A stretch of 64,000 nt of DNA from Brevipalpus yothersi (GCA_003956705.1 QZCP01000843.1:124001-188000), one strand, 5' to 3'; positions 49,722-63,039 are shown, counted from the first letter of the stretch. The notes: generated by a model from the sequence alone, not told the origin. Made by a program: numbers and translations.

Positions 49722-50921
49722 GATGATGTCCTTCAAATGTTCTCCACACTCAAGTGTTGACACAAGACAAAGTGAAAGAGATGGAAAACAAAACAGTAGT
49801 TGAAGTAGCAATATTTTACACCAAAAAAACTTACACTCAAAAGTTACTATCAAGACATTCTCATCTAGATCACAGAATGCTTCTGTCAGAATCACTGAAG
49901 ATTCTTCAGATTGAATCTCGAGATTGAAGATTCATTGAATCTGATTCAATCAAAACCTCGTGATTTAAAGAAATAATTTCCATAGGAAACCTGCCATCTA
50001 GTGTATTAGGTTCATGGGGAAACTTTTCGAAAGTTTTACCATGTACTTTTGGAGTATGGATTAACTAATCATGATTAAGAAAAATCAATGAACACTCATA
50101 CTTATCTATTGTTGAATAAAATTAAGAGCTATGATGAGTGTGATTAGTATTTTTTATTGTGAATAAGTTTTCTGGTAAGTACCGTTATCTAAGGCGGAAA
50201 GAGTCAGTTGAAACTATCTAATCTAGTTTGTTCGACAGTTTCTGGCAGAGAATAGTCTAGAAAGCGAGCACTTCTATGCAATACTCTGTCAACTTAATAG
50301 AATACTTTAGAGTACACCAAGCTAGTTCTTAGAGTACAAAAACCGGCAGACTAGGAACTAATCCTTGTCTAGTGATAATTTTTGGCCATCTAATAGATGT
50401 TCATGAATTGAGGTGATAATTTTTGGTCACAATATCACAGACAAAAAACTGGTCACAGAGTCTGATAAATGAAAATTTTCATCTATCAGGCGTGATAAAG
50501 TGGCCGAAAATTAACTTTAGTACCAGATTTGGTCATCCAAAAATTATCGTTAAAACTGGAAAACTGAAAAATTAACTCTGAGTGTCGTCTGTTGATTGTT
50601 CAAAGAATTGATTCACTTTACCATCAAGTGCTTATTCTTGTGTAATTACTCTTCGGTTTCTGGATGATTTAATAATAAGGATTAATATTATCTTGGTTGA
50701 TGTTTATAATAATGATCAATAATATTGAGAAATGAATTAGATATCAGTGAGATGAACATTTTAGGCACACTTGATGGGAATAAATTCGAGCAAAAATTAG
50801 GAAAAATTCATTGAAAAGTAGATGATTAGTGAAATTGAAAGATATTGGATGTCGAAAAAATGTCCACAGAAAGTTGTATATTCGATGCAAGGTAAAAGAG
50901 TTCCACTAAACTTGGTCCCTC
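49722..50921. other. intergenic upstream of AGL
   Basis: AT-rich. The first 170 nt next to AGL remain open in its frame without an ATG. The rest has frequent stops in all minus-strand frames, and I could not find the expected AGL N-terminal exon. An imperfect inverted repeat of GATTGAAT units lies at about 49905-49951. Confidence 0.5.
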
Positions 50922-52850
50922 TCAGAATTGTGACAGCTTATGACTGGTTGATCCCTGCGTTTTATTTTCATTCACCAATTGTGTCCCCGATACGTGAGTG
51001 ATACGTGAATCGAATGGTCCTGATTTTCCGGTAAAACTGACTTGAGACATGGGCAGTCCAGAGGTTGAATCCATGGATGATCCTTCTCTACTCACACTAC
51101 TTCCTCTGCTTTTTTCATTGTCTTTTTTTAACTGGAAAAATATACTCACTAAAAATAGTGTTGTCAAAACGACTGCCGAAATGAAGATCAAAAGGAATAA
51201 AATTTCCGGTTCTTTTTCAATTTTTTTCTTTTCCTTTTCCTCTTCCTTTTCCTCCTCTTTTTCCTCTTCATTGATCGTAATGATGATAGAACTATTCATC
51301 GAATATTTTCCTCTCTTTATTGTAATGAATGGGTCAGTAAACTTGGTTAAACTTGTCTTGAGTATATATAAACCGCCCGTATAGTTTACATTGGAATCCT
51401 CTATTCCATCCAGTGTAACCGAGACACTTTCACCGATTTGTGGATTAAGCTGGTGAGGTAGCTTGATGTCGAGTTGCATTTGATTTTCTGAAATATTTTT
51501 CATTACAGCAGAAACATTGGAATAACATGGATAGCTTTTTCCATCCTCCTTTTTAACGCACTCTGCAGAGTTCCATACACAAATTGAACCTCCAAAAAGA
51601 GTGCAAAGAGTACATGATTGATAATAAACACAATCGAGTAGTATGAAATCTTTTCTCTTCCCATTTTTAGTCCATCTAGTGAGAACAAAATCGTCCATAT
51701 TCCAATAGGTTGAGACCATTTCATCGTTAGGTTCTATGTCGCTATTCACTCCACCTATGCAATATGGATATGGAAGATATGGATTTTCACAATTAGTGAG
51801 ATTGCATCTTTGTTCAAAGTTTCCTTGTTCAGGGCTTTTTAAAATATAAGCCAATATCTTGAGGTTGAACTCGAAGCCAATCCAAAAAGCGACAAGGCTT
51901 CCAGGAAATAGTGCTTCGATTGAAGACCCAGTACAATTGTTGATTTTTTCCACGTTAAAAAGTGAAATATCATATTCACACTTTGCTTTGTCATCCCATG
52001 ATTTTTTTGATAGATTGTAAACATATGGGGCAAGTTTGAAAAAATCGGATGGATATTTGCCGCTTTTTTGACATTCTTGAATTCCTTCATCAGATTTTTT
52101 GATAACATCACTCAATTTAAGAGAATGAAAAGATGCTTTTTCCTCCTGAGAAATGTACATAGTGGGTTCTGGATAGGATGGAATGAAGTATACCAAGGCA
52201 TTTGGGCCTGTTTTAACTAGGAAGCTCGAAATATAGGTTCCAGAGGCATTTGAGTTTTCGGGATGAGTTTTTAAGCGAAGAGTAACCAAATTTTGATTAC
52301 TGGTTTCAAAGCAAACAAATATATCAGTCTTCCATTCGAAAATTTGCACGAATTTCCACATTGAATCTTTCTTGATATCATATTTTATTGATATTTCATT
52401 CTCTAATGGTGTTTTGATCAAAAAAGATTCCACCAGTGTAAACGATTTGTCTTGTTCTACCTTTTCTTTAAAATTTTCAAGCCCCCAAAAGCCTTGCTTA
52501 CCCATCGGCCCATAAATCTGTTCTTTTGGTAATTGCTCTTTATTTCCTGTACACTTTTCACTCAAATAAGCTGTTTCAGAATTCTGGAATACTCCACAAC
52601 CTTCAACTAGATTGATGAAGGTTGCTGAATATCCTAAACCCTCTTGAATTGATGACACTTTCAAAGTTTCATTTGTACCAGCATACTGGACATGACTTTC
52701 ATTTATGTTGACGATTGGAGCTCGAACGTCATTGAAACTCACGAGATCAGCTTCATCATGTGAACGATACCATCTAAATTGGGTGAAAATAAACAAAATC
52801 TGTAGAGATAGGCGAATACGATATGTTAGTTTTTTATTAAACGTATTCAT
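50922..52850 (-). CDS. intronless type I membrane protein with PSI-like Cys motif, family unknown
   Basis: 642 residues in a single exon; no orthologue recognised. A hydrophobic segment near residue 15 (IRLSLQILFIFTQF) could be a signal peptide or anchor. A large ectodomain of about 400 residues follows with many N-x-S/T sites. Around residue 405-440 the cysteine pattern DCVYYQSCTLC...CVWNSAEC resembles a PSI (plexin-semaphorin-integrin) domain. A domain before PSI of about this size would suit a very divergent sema propeller, but I see no diagnostic sema motif. A Glu/Lys-rich stretch precedes one membrane helix (ILFLLIFISAVVLTTLFLV). The cytoplasmic tail of about 70 residues is Ser/Thr-rich. 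A guidance-receptor-like or adhesion role is only inference. The first ATG is used. Confidence 0.75.
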   Translation of the reverse strand: MNTFNKKLTYRIRLSLQILFIFTQFRWYRSHDEADLVSFNDVRAPIVNINESHVQYAGTNETLKVSSIQEGLGYSATFINLVEGCGVFQNSETAYLSEKCTGNKEQLPKEQIYGPMGKQGFWGLENFKEKVEQDKSFTLVESFLIKTPLENEISIKYDIKKDSMWKFVQIFEWKTDIFVCFETSNQNLVTLRLKTHPENSNASGTYISSFLVKTGPNALVYFIPSYPEPTMYISQEEKASFHSLKLSDVIKKSDEGIQECQKSGKYPSDFFKLAPYVYNLSKKSWDDKAKCEYDISLFNVEKINNCTGSSIEALFPGSLVAFWIGFEFNLKILAYILKSPEQGNFEQRCNLTNCENPYLPYPYCIGGVNSDIEPNDEMVSTYWNMDDFVLTRWTKNGKRKDFILLDCVYYQSCTLCTLFGGSICVWNSAECVKKEDGKSYPCYSNVSAVMKNISENQMQLDIKLPHQLNPQIGESVSVTLDGIEDSNVNYTGGLYILKTSLTKFTDPFITIKRGKYSMNSSIIITINEEEKEEEKEEEKEKKKIEKEPEILFLLIFISAVVLTTLFLVSIFFQLKKDNEKSRGSSVSREGSSMDSTSGLPMSQVSFTGKSGPFDSRITHVSGTQLVNENKTQGSTSHKLSQF

Positions 52851-54460
52851 TAAGGTTGAATGAGTTCTACAACTGTTCAGAACTCATTCACGAGATTTAT
52901 TAACACATAATTGATCTCATATTCTCGTTCAATATAAAGATCAGAAAACTGGTCATTGCGATTAACTGGAACAGTTTGTCAGATTTATTATCGTAGTTCA
53001 ACAATTGAATAGTGGAAATCATAGAATTCTTTCGATAGTGTAACACAATTTAATAACACAAAATGGTGGTCGAATTTGTCGATAAACACCGTATCACAAT
53101 AGCTGGACATGATAATACAGTACCAGAATCGAGTATAAAATTCTGTGAGATATCATTTGAATTCGTCATGAGTTTCATAAAAATGCAGGTAATTTCAGCA
53201 CAGAAACTGATCCAAGTGAACCTCTACCATCTTTACCTTCCAGCGTTAGGACCGTCACTATCATCTTGGGTGTTAGAATGGTATCAAATATAATCGTAGG
53301 TTATCTCTTGTATCAAAGAGCGAGGAAAAAGAAGATGAAGAAAGATCAAGCTGAAAATTTCCATTTTCCATTCTTGATCAGTTTTCATAACGATTGGGTC
53401 TTCTTTAGTCAATTTTAAACATCGATTTTACAGCTCATCATGCACACAATCGATTCCACTGACAAGAATGTGAGAATGTAAGGAAAAAATACCACTGAAT
53501 AAACTGTTATCCCATCGACGATGGATACCAGTAGAAGAGCATCAAAAATACATATGAAAATCTCGAATTCTCGTTTCTCATGGGACAAAAGAAACTTGAG
53601 CAACTATTTTACGTGTGAAGATAAAAGATTGGAATGAGATCAACTGAAACGATTGTCGCCAATACGATCATTCCAACTTTGTGCTTTTTTTGTATCACTA
53701 ATGCTGATATGGTGTGGCGATCGAATTCTTCAGCAAGATTTATATTTAATTGGTCCCATTCTCTTCTTTGGGAAAAATACCAAAGCACAATACCAATCTA
53801 AACACTAACTCGGATGATTTCGATATAGCCAGTATAAGTTCCGACTCCACTCATGATGTGTGATGAAAACGAGACAAAAAAGAAGATCAAGATTGAACAG
53901 GAAAAACTTTCTTGCAAATCTGTGAATTATTCTGAACTCAGCTCTTTTCTTGCAGAAAGAGTCTCTGGAAGTAGAACTTGAGTTTGTTAAATAGATGAAA
54001 TCATTGATACAAAATTTACTCGAAATAACCGACGCACAAAAACCAGCTTGTTGTTATAAATATGTTCGTTCAACATACGTTTCGATCAGAACAGAATTAG
54101 AGGAAGATCACCTATAGCAGGTTAGTAACAATTTTTTATTCCCAAATGAACCTTGGAAAAGTTATGACAAGGGCCAACATGAGAGTCATCAATTCAAAGA
54201 TAGAAACATGTTCAGACAGTAAATAAACACAAGTTTGGTTTGAAAAGGCTCACACAAAGGCAATAAGATGATGTAAAGGTAGAAAAGTTCTAACAAGCTA
54301 TCTTTTAGAAAGATAATGCATTAATTCAGTCAGCATTATTAATATGGAGAACCAGTCGTGCTCAAGAAAAATTTGTATTTGTGAAATACTGATAATGGAA
54401 GTATTGGCTCATCAGAAAAATCTGAAGAGATGATGCAAGTGGTGAGAAGAATTCATCCAA
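52851..54460. other. intergenic between the PSI-like protein gene and Piezo 3' end
   Basis: AT-rich. A 76-codon plus-strand frame (53063-53290), and a second frame overlapping its end (about 53247-53418) with a hydrophobic stretch, are the only coding-like signals; I could not join them in phase. A minus-strand AATAAA at 54135-54140 could serve the Piezo 3' end. The (unmapped) promoter of the PSI-like gene lies near 52851-53000. Confidence 0.45.
53063..53290 (+). other. weak open frame, doubtful gene
   Basis: 76 codons from an ATG, divergent from the PSI-like gene 213 bp away. No signal peptide, domain or homologue is recognised. A possible donor (CAG|GTAATT) and acceptor (TTCCAG) exist, but the downstream frame that contains a hydrophobic stretch is out of phase. 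Most likely not a gene. Confidence 0.15.
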
Positions 54461-57400
54461 TTACTGATTCTCTTCCCTCATCTCTGCAGGTTCAATAGGT
54501 CTTGTCCACTTGATGAGCGTTTCCGGAGATCTATAGAGGAAAATGAGCTTAGCATAGAGATCTTCTTCCAATCCGAACTCTCTGCTTTCTCGGACCAGAT
54601 ATATATTCAAACACAGCTGAAGTACTCTATCAACGCAAGGCATTTGGGTATAAATCACTTTGGTGCATATATCGTCAAGAAAACCTCTTATTAATCTTGA
54701 GACCACAAATACAAAAGTAGTGTAGAGCCCGAAGATACTGAAAAATAATAAAAAAAAATAATCAGATGCTGACAATTAGAAAATATTCCATTTCTTGATC
54801 AACTTACCCATAACCTGATATCAACTGTAAAAGAGGACCCGGGAAAACTTTATGGCTGAATAGAACGCTGGTTATATACCGACAATGTCTACCGGCATCA
54901 TTAAAATAAGTGAATGGACTGTTGGTCTCACAGTCTGGAGGCTCTGATATTTCCCACCATTGGGTAAGAGATCCATTGTCAAATCTACCTTTACGTAAAA
55001 CGATCTGTATATCACGGAATCCACCTCCTAAGCTATGGATAACATTTGGTGCTCCATTTTCAGGAACTTCAATGTAATTCGGCCAAATTTGCTCTAATAT
55101 TGCAGGAGGTGATTCACTTTCCTCATGAAAAGACTGTTGAAGCATATCACTCAAATTTTGTCTCAGTGAGCTATTTGCAGATGTAATTTCAACGGTATGA
55201 GAATTGACGATGGCAAGATCTGCACTATGCGTTTTACCAGGCGAGGGAGGACGGACAATTGCCCAGGTCACCTTAACAATTATGATTGAATCATTTGAGT
55301 TTAGTTTGTTTATCAGTGAGTTTTCACTTGGTGGACTGATACCCCAGACTGCTGTTGAATTGCCGTTTATATTTGCCTTGACAGTGTCCAGATAGCCATA
55401 ATTTGTCAAAAAATTCATTCCAGCTGGAAACTTTTTACTACTTTCGTCTTCAAGGGCGAGGAACGTTTTGTCATCAAAAACTTCAAGTGCATCACTGGTG
55501 GAGCTCATTTTGAAAATGGGTTGATATCCACTGAACTCAAGTTCCACTGAAAAATCACTCGGTTTATTGGACTGCCCAATAGTACCACCGAGAGCAAAGA
55601 TGAATAGAGGAAACCAGATAGCTCCAATCATACCGAGAAGATAAACACCACCTCGAAGATACTTTGGACGACGACGACGAGCAGCTGAACGAGGTTCAGG
55701 AAAATTCTCTTCGAAATTGAGCTCACATTTCCGAATGAATAGTTGCTTGTTAATGTCTTCCATTATAGCCCACTCTCCAAGACCGAGACTTGTATCGGTC
55801 CACATCCAATCCATAAGAAGTCGAAGATCATACAAGAAAGGTACACCCATGTACATCAGGAAGAGGTATGAGTTCATGACACCATATTTTTTGGTGAAAC
55901 AATTGCCCAAAATACGAGTTGGATAGCCGCTTTTTATTTGACGAGCTGACAGAAGCAGGTAGATAGATTTGAAAATATACCAAAGTTTAGGAGCCAAGTT
56001 TTCTTTGCTTGTAAAAGATCTGAAAAAAGAATATTTTAGCTATTTGAAACAATATAAATTTTCAGAATACCTGTTCGTTATAGCAGGCAGGGCGAAGAAT
56101 AACCAAATGTGAATGATGAAGACAATACTGATATGAAAGATCAATCGCTTTTGAATATCTTTCCTCAAGTATAATGCTCTATCAAATATGATGAGAATGA
56201 ATTGGAATAATAACATCGCTAAAAATGGCATTGGAACTCGATTTTCTTGCAAATAAGTAGTTATATCATCTCCTCCAGGACCAGCCTACGAATTAAACAG
56301 GAAGAATGATTAAAATTTGTAGCCTCATCAATCTGCGAAAACATACCCCGAATGAGCTATATCCAAACCATACAGTAAAAAAATTGATGAAATCACAGAA
56401 GAACATGAGAGCATAGTAATCTCGAGTGATGCGGAACGGTGGGGACATGATTCGTCGATAAAAGATGGCAAAAGGATGAAACAAGGCAAGGAATCTGAAA
56501 AAAATAAGATTAGGACTCAACAAATATTTTGGCTTCCTTATCAACCAATGAGTTTTATAATTATTCCACGAAGATTCATTTTTAGAACATCCATCGTCGA
56601 TAACTTACTTTACTGGTAGTTTCTCTCCTGCTTCGATAAGCCTATGAACAACCTCACCATCATCGGGTTGCGCTTCAATTTCGACATTCTGAGAGCTACG
56701 TTCTCGAGGAATAACTTCTTCAATACTTTCTCCTGACTGAGACTGGACTCGAGGAACTATGCGTCTTCGAATTTCAATTTCTTTCTGCTGTTGAACAACG
56801 GATACTTTTCCAGCCTCCTGAATGGCAGGAAGATCACCTCCAAGTTCTGCTAGTTGTTGTTCACTTTTCTCTTCATTTAGAGTGTCAAACGTAGGCTCGA
56901 CATCCCAAAGTCCCAAGCTCTGAAAGTTAAAGATACAATGAGTAATGGGAGGAGCGAGAAAGGAGATATTTTCAGAGAATAATTACCTTGAGCATGAATC
57001 TATGGAAGAATAATGCGAGGAGGAGAAGCAAGTCAAACTGTGAGTTGGAGTTTCCGCTGCTATCAGCACCAAACAAACGGGGCAGCCAAAAAGGACTAGT
57101 GTCAGTTTTATTATGCCATGGCCATGATTGGAATGATAGGATGTATTTGGTAACGATGACTAGCTCAGTGTATGTGATGATTGAAACCCAGAATATCCGC
57201 GTTGGTCTTGGAACGGAGAGACATCCCCACATGAATACCATGAATGATAGAGGTAGAGTCAAAAGGCTAGCATTCAGAAGTTGATTCAGAATTACTAAAA
57301 AGTAGCACAAAATCTCAGAATGTGATACAATGGCATAGAACGAAGCCCATAAAAATCGAACGAAGAAATTTGAGTCGAGGTAGGCATCAGGAGTTGCTAC

Positions 57401-60400
57401 TTTGTCATCGCTTTGTGTTCTTTGAAGTCTGAAAAACATATTCAATTAATCCAAGAAATCTGGAATATCATGAGATAACTTACTTTTCACCAGCTTTCAG
57501 CTCCAATGACTGGTCTAGTTGCTTTGAGGAAGAAGGTCGAATCATTGGCCCTGATTTAGTGAATTCTTCGAGATTACTTTTTGAGATTCTCTCGAGAGCT
57601 TCTCTTGTTTTATCCCCATCTTTATCCCATGAAGTGATAACTTCATCCTGGAAATACTTTTTGAGAGCAATTTTCTCGATATTCAAACGACGTGAGACAT
57701 ATCGATAATCTCTGGATATTGTGTTGAGTTTTGCAGTCAAACTGATTACACAACTAGTGAAGAATAAAGCAAACATTTTGCTCCACCATATGATCTTTTG
57801 AACAAGAGAGGTCCAGAATCCCACTTCAGTATCTCCCTTCAATTCAGCAAGTCGTTCAGATTCTTTCTCAGACATAGCACCACGAGTTCCTGCCGATATT
57901 GTTGAAGAGCCTTCATCTTCAGCCATCTCTGGATGCTCGGATGTGGATGGCAAGCTAGACATTTGAGTTGGACCCGATGTGGAAGGAGGTTCGCTAACTT
58001 CCCGGTCAACAGAGATAATGGCAGAATCTTTACTTGATTCACCCATCTCTGTTGATTCTTCAGTTCTCCTTCGGTTTTCGAGCTCTGCTTGAGTAGCCTG
58101 CCCTTGCATGTACATGCTACAGAACTGGGAAGAGAAAGAAAATTACGTGGTTATAATTCCATGATTCCGATGAATTTGATTACTTACTGTTGTGACTCCA
58201 TGAACAGCCGCGAGACGATCGAGTTCCTCTCCAACAGGGTCAGGAACATGATTCTTGACTTCTCGTTCACAGAGATCAATCTCTTCAGATTCCGGATCGT
58301 CGAACATGTAATAATCTCCAGATTTCACAGCTGTAAAAGAATGGAAAAACTTTCAGAAAATATTGTACAAAATGAGCCAAAACATGCTGAGCCACATAAA
58401 TGATTCGAACACACGAATCGAGCGAAAATCTATTCATAGCATTGACAATTAGAGGCTGCAATCAATGGAAATTGGAAAGATGAAATTGCACATAAAAATC
58501 CTAAGTAGAAAAAAAGGGATAGAATAGGATGCTAGCTTTGAATATGGGAGGAGAATTGAGGTACAAATTTTGCGCTCAAAACCAAAAGAGAGAGAAAAGT
58601 TTTTATGTTTGTTCGAAAATGTTAGTGCCAAAGCCATAACGAGAGCCAACACACATTCAGCCAGAGAAGAGAATGAGAGAAGCTTCAATTAATCAGACAA
58701 TTTTTCTTTACATGATCCATGAGAGGCTTCCAGTGAAGATTGGATTGATACTCGTCTTCTTATCGATGGAAAGCGAGATAAAGGTTTAGATGGTTTCCGG
58801 TGAACACGGAAGGACGGTCTGCTGATAATTGCTGTCTCTGGTGGAATTCGTTCAGTCGGCGGCAGTGGAGGAATGTGTCCTGTCTCACTGGTGATGGAAT
58901 ATTGTGTGGTTGCCAAAGGCTGTGGGTGTGCATGTGATGATGAATATGGTTGGTGAACAAGTGAATTCTCATCGAATGGCGATGATCGGCTACTGAATGA
59001 AGGTCCAGTTTGTATTGTGCTTTGCGTGTCAATATATTTTGGTGAGTAAGGAACTCGATACACTTCCAAATAACCCTTTCCTTCCGCATGCGATGCTGCA
59101 GAGGATGGTGACATCATGGAAGGAATTGATGGGGTTGGAGAGTATACTGTGGGCAAAGTTGAGGGAAGAGGAGTTTCTCCTGGTTCTGGTGTGTGTGCAT
59201 ATGCTACTTCACCATTAGTGTAGTATGCAGGCATATCGAAGACATTATCTGTTATGTGTGTGTTAGTTTGATAGGTTTCCGGAATTGAGAGAGAATAGAA
59301 GGGAATTTGAGGAGAGGAGAAAATTTAACCGAATAGTGTTTAGAATATTGAGGATTCAGATGATTTTAAATGGAATCGCACTTGTTACTGATGTCAAAAA
59401 AGTTATGATTTTTTAAAAGCAAAAGTTATAAAACAAGTGTGTTTGTTGAAAAGCTTGCTGTCAAGAGATGATATATTAGTTAGGATAGAAGAGGAAGTTG
59501 AGGAAAATTTCGGAAGTTTCCTGAGACCCTCACTCAAACAAGTGCCTGATCAATTAGCTGCACTATGTCAAATCATCAGGAAGAATTTCTGTGAATCAAT
59601 CAATCAAAACTGTAACTGTCTAGGTTTCTCAGTATTTAAGAGAAAGTTTTAAGAAGAGTGTTCTCTAGGGCAATGATCCAGATCAAGGCATAGACAACTC
59701 TCAACTTTCGTCAATATGTTTTTTCTTGGACGAAAAGTTTCAATAACAAAAAAAATAAAGTCAACAACTAACCTTGGTAATGATATTTCATTTTATCAAC
59801 TTTGTTCCCAAGTGAAGCTTGCTGATTAGCTCGAATACGATCCATTTTGTTCTTTATTTTTTGCATAACCTCTTTTTCTGCTGCTTCCTGTTCACGAACT
59901 TCTTTCAGCTGAACTTCATGTATGAGCTGTGCTCCTCTTGATGCAAGAGTGGTTTGAGCCCATATTTCTTTGACTAGAAATTTGAAGTAATGGCTGCCAA
60001 AAATTCTTTTTTGTATGAGCAAAAAACATAGACAAATGATGTCCCATGTAATTTGATTCGATTTTGTGGAATCTTTTGACTGGAAATTGCATGATGCGGT
60101 GGATTCTTTTTTCTGACACACCAGAGAAATGAGCCAACAGAAATCGGAGGAAACGACAAAATAGACACAACCAATCTGAATATTGAAGAGAATAAGTTAG
60201 AGAGAAAAATGGTAGGCAGTGAGTTAAATAGTTTACCTCCAAGATAATTTTGGTAAGAATAACAGATATGTTGTAGAAAATGAGAATTTTCCAAGAAAAT
60301 ATGATACTTTTGTATGGACGGAGATAAAATTCGCTACCACTCCATAAGAATACAAAGCATCCGATGATATAGCCAACTCCGAAAAGATTATTCGGAGCCA

Positions 60401-62987
60401 TTGCAGCCCAAAAAACGACAGCTAATGTTAACCAACAGAATGAGGTGAAAAAAGCTGCTCTAAGATGATCATAACGACTTTTTCCTGATGTAAAAAAGTC
60501 TTCAATCGTGATGGAAGAGTTTTGAGTATCATCTTGTTCACAATTGCTCCCAGCAGGATGAGTATAGCGTTCAAGTCCATTTTCGATTGAGAAAACATGA
60601 CTTTGACAACTTGAGAATAGAATTACGAAAAAATCATAAAATAGTCTAGAGGAGTCAAGACTGTTTGGAAAGCCAGTTGGAAGGAATAACCATCTCTGCA
60701 AGTCTATTCGGAGAGAACTCCACTTGTAGGTCCAACACAGTCCCGGTGGCAAGCCGACACACATGAAATACTCAAGAGGTAGCAAAATACTCATTATGGT
60801 TAAAAAATATGGCCAAGCTTTCCGAGTAGTTTCTCGAGAACAAAGAGTGAATATGGCCAAATTGACAGCCAAAAAGACACTCATTGAATCAGATCGATAT
60901 CCAATTGCGATCGCAATCATGAAGCATGTCAACTCTAAACCAAATCTGAAGAACCCAAAGTTGAGAAGAAATTTTGCAAGACCAATGAAACCTTTTTCAG
61001 CATCTTTTCTCGAAACATTGGGCAAAGCTATACCAGGAGGAAGAGGCTTAATTCCGGTACGAATGTAATGAATTTTTTGGCGGACAACTACCACTGATCG
61101 TAGAGTCAAGAAAAGAGCGACCAACAAGTCCAACTAGGGGAAAAAATTTTCCTTAAATTGATAGTTCAATTGAATTATAATGAAGCTTACCGAAATATAA
61201 TTAAACACAGCATCATTGCTGACTACTTTGAATCCGATGAAATTGTTGTTATCGTAGACAATTTCCTAGAGAATAGAAAAATCATCATCCCATGCACTCT
61301 TCAATACATTGGTACATACCGTTTCTCCATTACTACAATTCGAAGTCCAATGAACAGACTCGTTAACAGTGCGTATTTGATAAACAAGTTTACAAATGAT
61401 GATTAAAGATGCATAAGCACCTATGAGTAGACACGTGAAGCCCCTTAGACCAGGAAGTGGAGTAGCAATGGCAATCAGTATCATTAGGACGGAATTTATG
61501 AGTGAAATCTGGCAACAATGCATGAGAGGAATTTGATTCAAATGATTTTCAAATAAAAAAACTAATTATGCTTACCTCGTTGAGTGCAGCTATAATGACA
61601 ATGAGGAAGACTAGTTTATTTGTATGAATTTCCAGAAGCCTCCAAATCAGCTCATAAGTGAATATACGAATTGGTTCTAGGAGTTCACCAAACTGTTTCA
61701 ATTTTAGAGAGAGATCTGAAACGTTGAATCTCAGACGCTTTCTTGGTTTAATTTCAAGATCTTCTGGTAAAAGTATGCTCTTTCTTGGATTCTCTTGAAC
61801 AGTACGAACAGTAGTTGTGGTGAGAACTGAACTTTGATTTGATGGAGTTGAGGCAGAAGCTCTGCTACCTCGTTCTACTTTTTTAGGCTCTTTTCGAGGC
61901 GAGATAGATGAGAAAGACTCTATATCATCTTCATCTTCCCCTATTTCGATATCAACATGGATTTGATTTGATTTTGGATTAACATCCGGACGGATTATGG
62001 AAGATGTTGTGGTTGTCAGTCCAGAACTAGATTCAGAGCTACTGAGTTGCTGAACAATATTATCATAGCCACGTTCAGAACTGGTTGATGTGGAGGGAGA
62101 TACATCATATTTGGTGAATTCTAGGAAATCACGATGCCAAAATCGTAATTGTATAATAGTTATGATCAAAAAGAACGTAGGTGTAAAAAGTTGTTTGAAA
62201 AGTATCCAAGGATCGTTGTTATAGCGTTCTAAGCCAAGTGCCTCTTGCATCTCTTTGCTAGTGAATAGGTAATCTCTCCAATATTGGTCAAAGTAATTGA
62301 ACTGATATGTGTAAATAGCTATCAAAACTGTCATTGAGTAAACGATAACTAGGAGCCAAAAAGGGTACATCAAATTTCGCCAAACACGAAATGAGCACTA
62401 AATATAAAGAGAAAAAAGTTAAAACAATGAAGAGAATCTGATTGGAAGCAGAAAGAGAGGCAAATCAAAAATTTTGGTTCCTCTACAAACTTAGAAAAAA
62501 TATCGTGTGCTTTTTTATCATACTAACCTGAAAAATGAATATAAAACTAAGAAAAAGTAACATGTACACTATCCTGTAGATGACCACTTTATTACCACCT
62601 AGAGACATGACCATTAGCATAATAGCTACGACCCAGATCCAATATTTGATAAATAAATTTCTGATAAGACTAGATATCCATATGAGAGTTGGATTTGCAG
62701 GTAGAGCTCCACTTGCGAGGCTCATGTGTCGCCGGAACGTGGTTTCCGGTGGTCCGTTAGAGCTTGCAGCTAAGAAACTGGAGTTTCCATCCCTCAACTG
62801 AGCTAATATTTTCAATGCTTTCTCCTCTTGGTGTTGTCTCAGAGTAATCCAAAACATTAGCGTGAATAATGTCTGATAAGTGCACCAAGATGATCACCCC
62901 CGAAACGGAAGCAGAGTTAATGGATTGGGCGTTTGATGGAGTGCAAACGTCAAAATTTGACAGGACATTGGAAAATGGGAAAGAGGA

Positions 62988-63039
<52 letters not shown>

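Noticed and set aside
59437..59652. 71-codon plus-strand frame inside a Piezo intron
   Set aside because: Isolated, no signal peptide, no start context, no homologue recognised.
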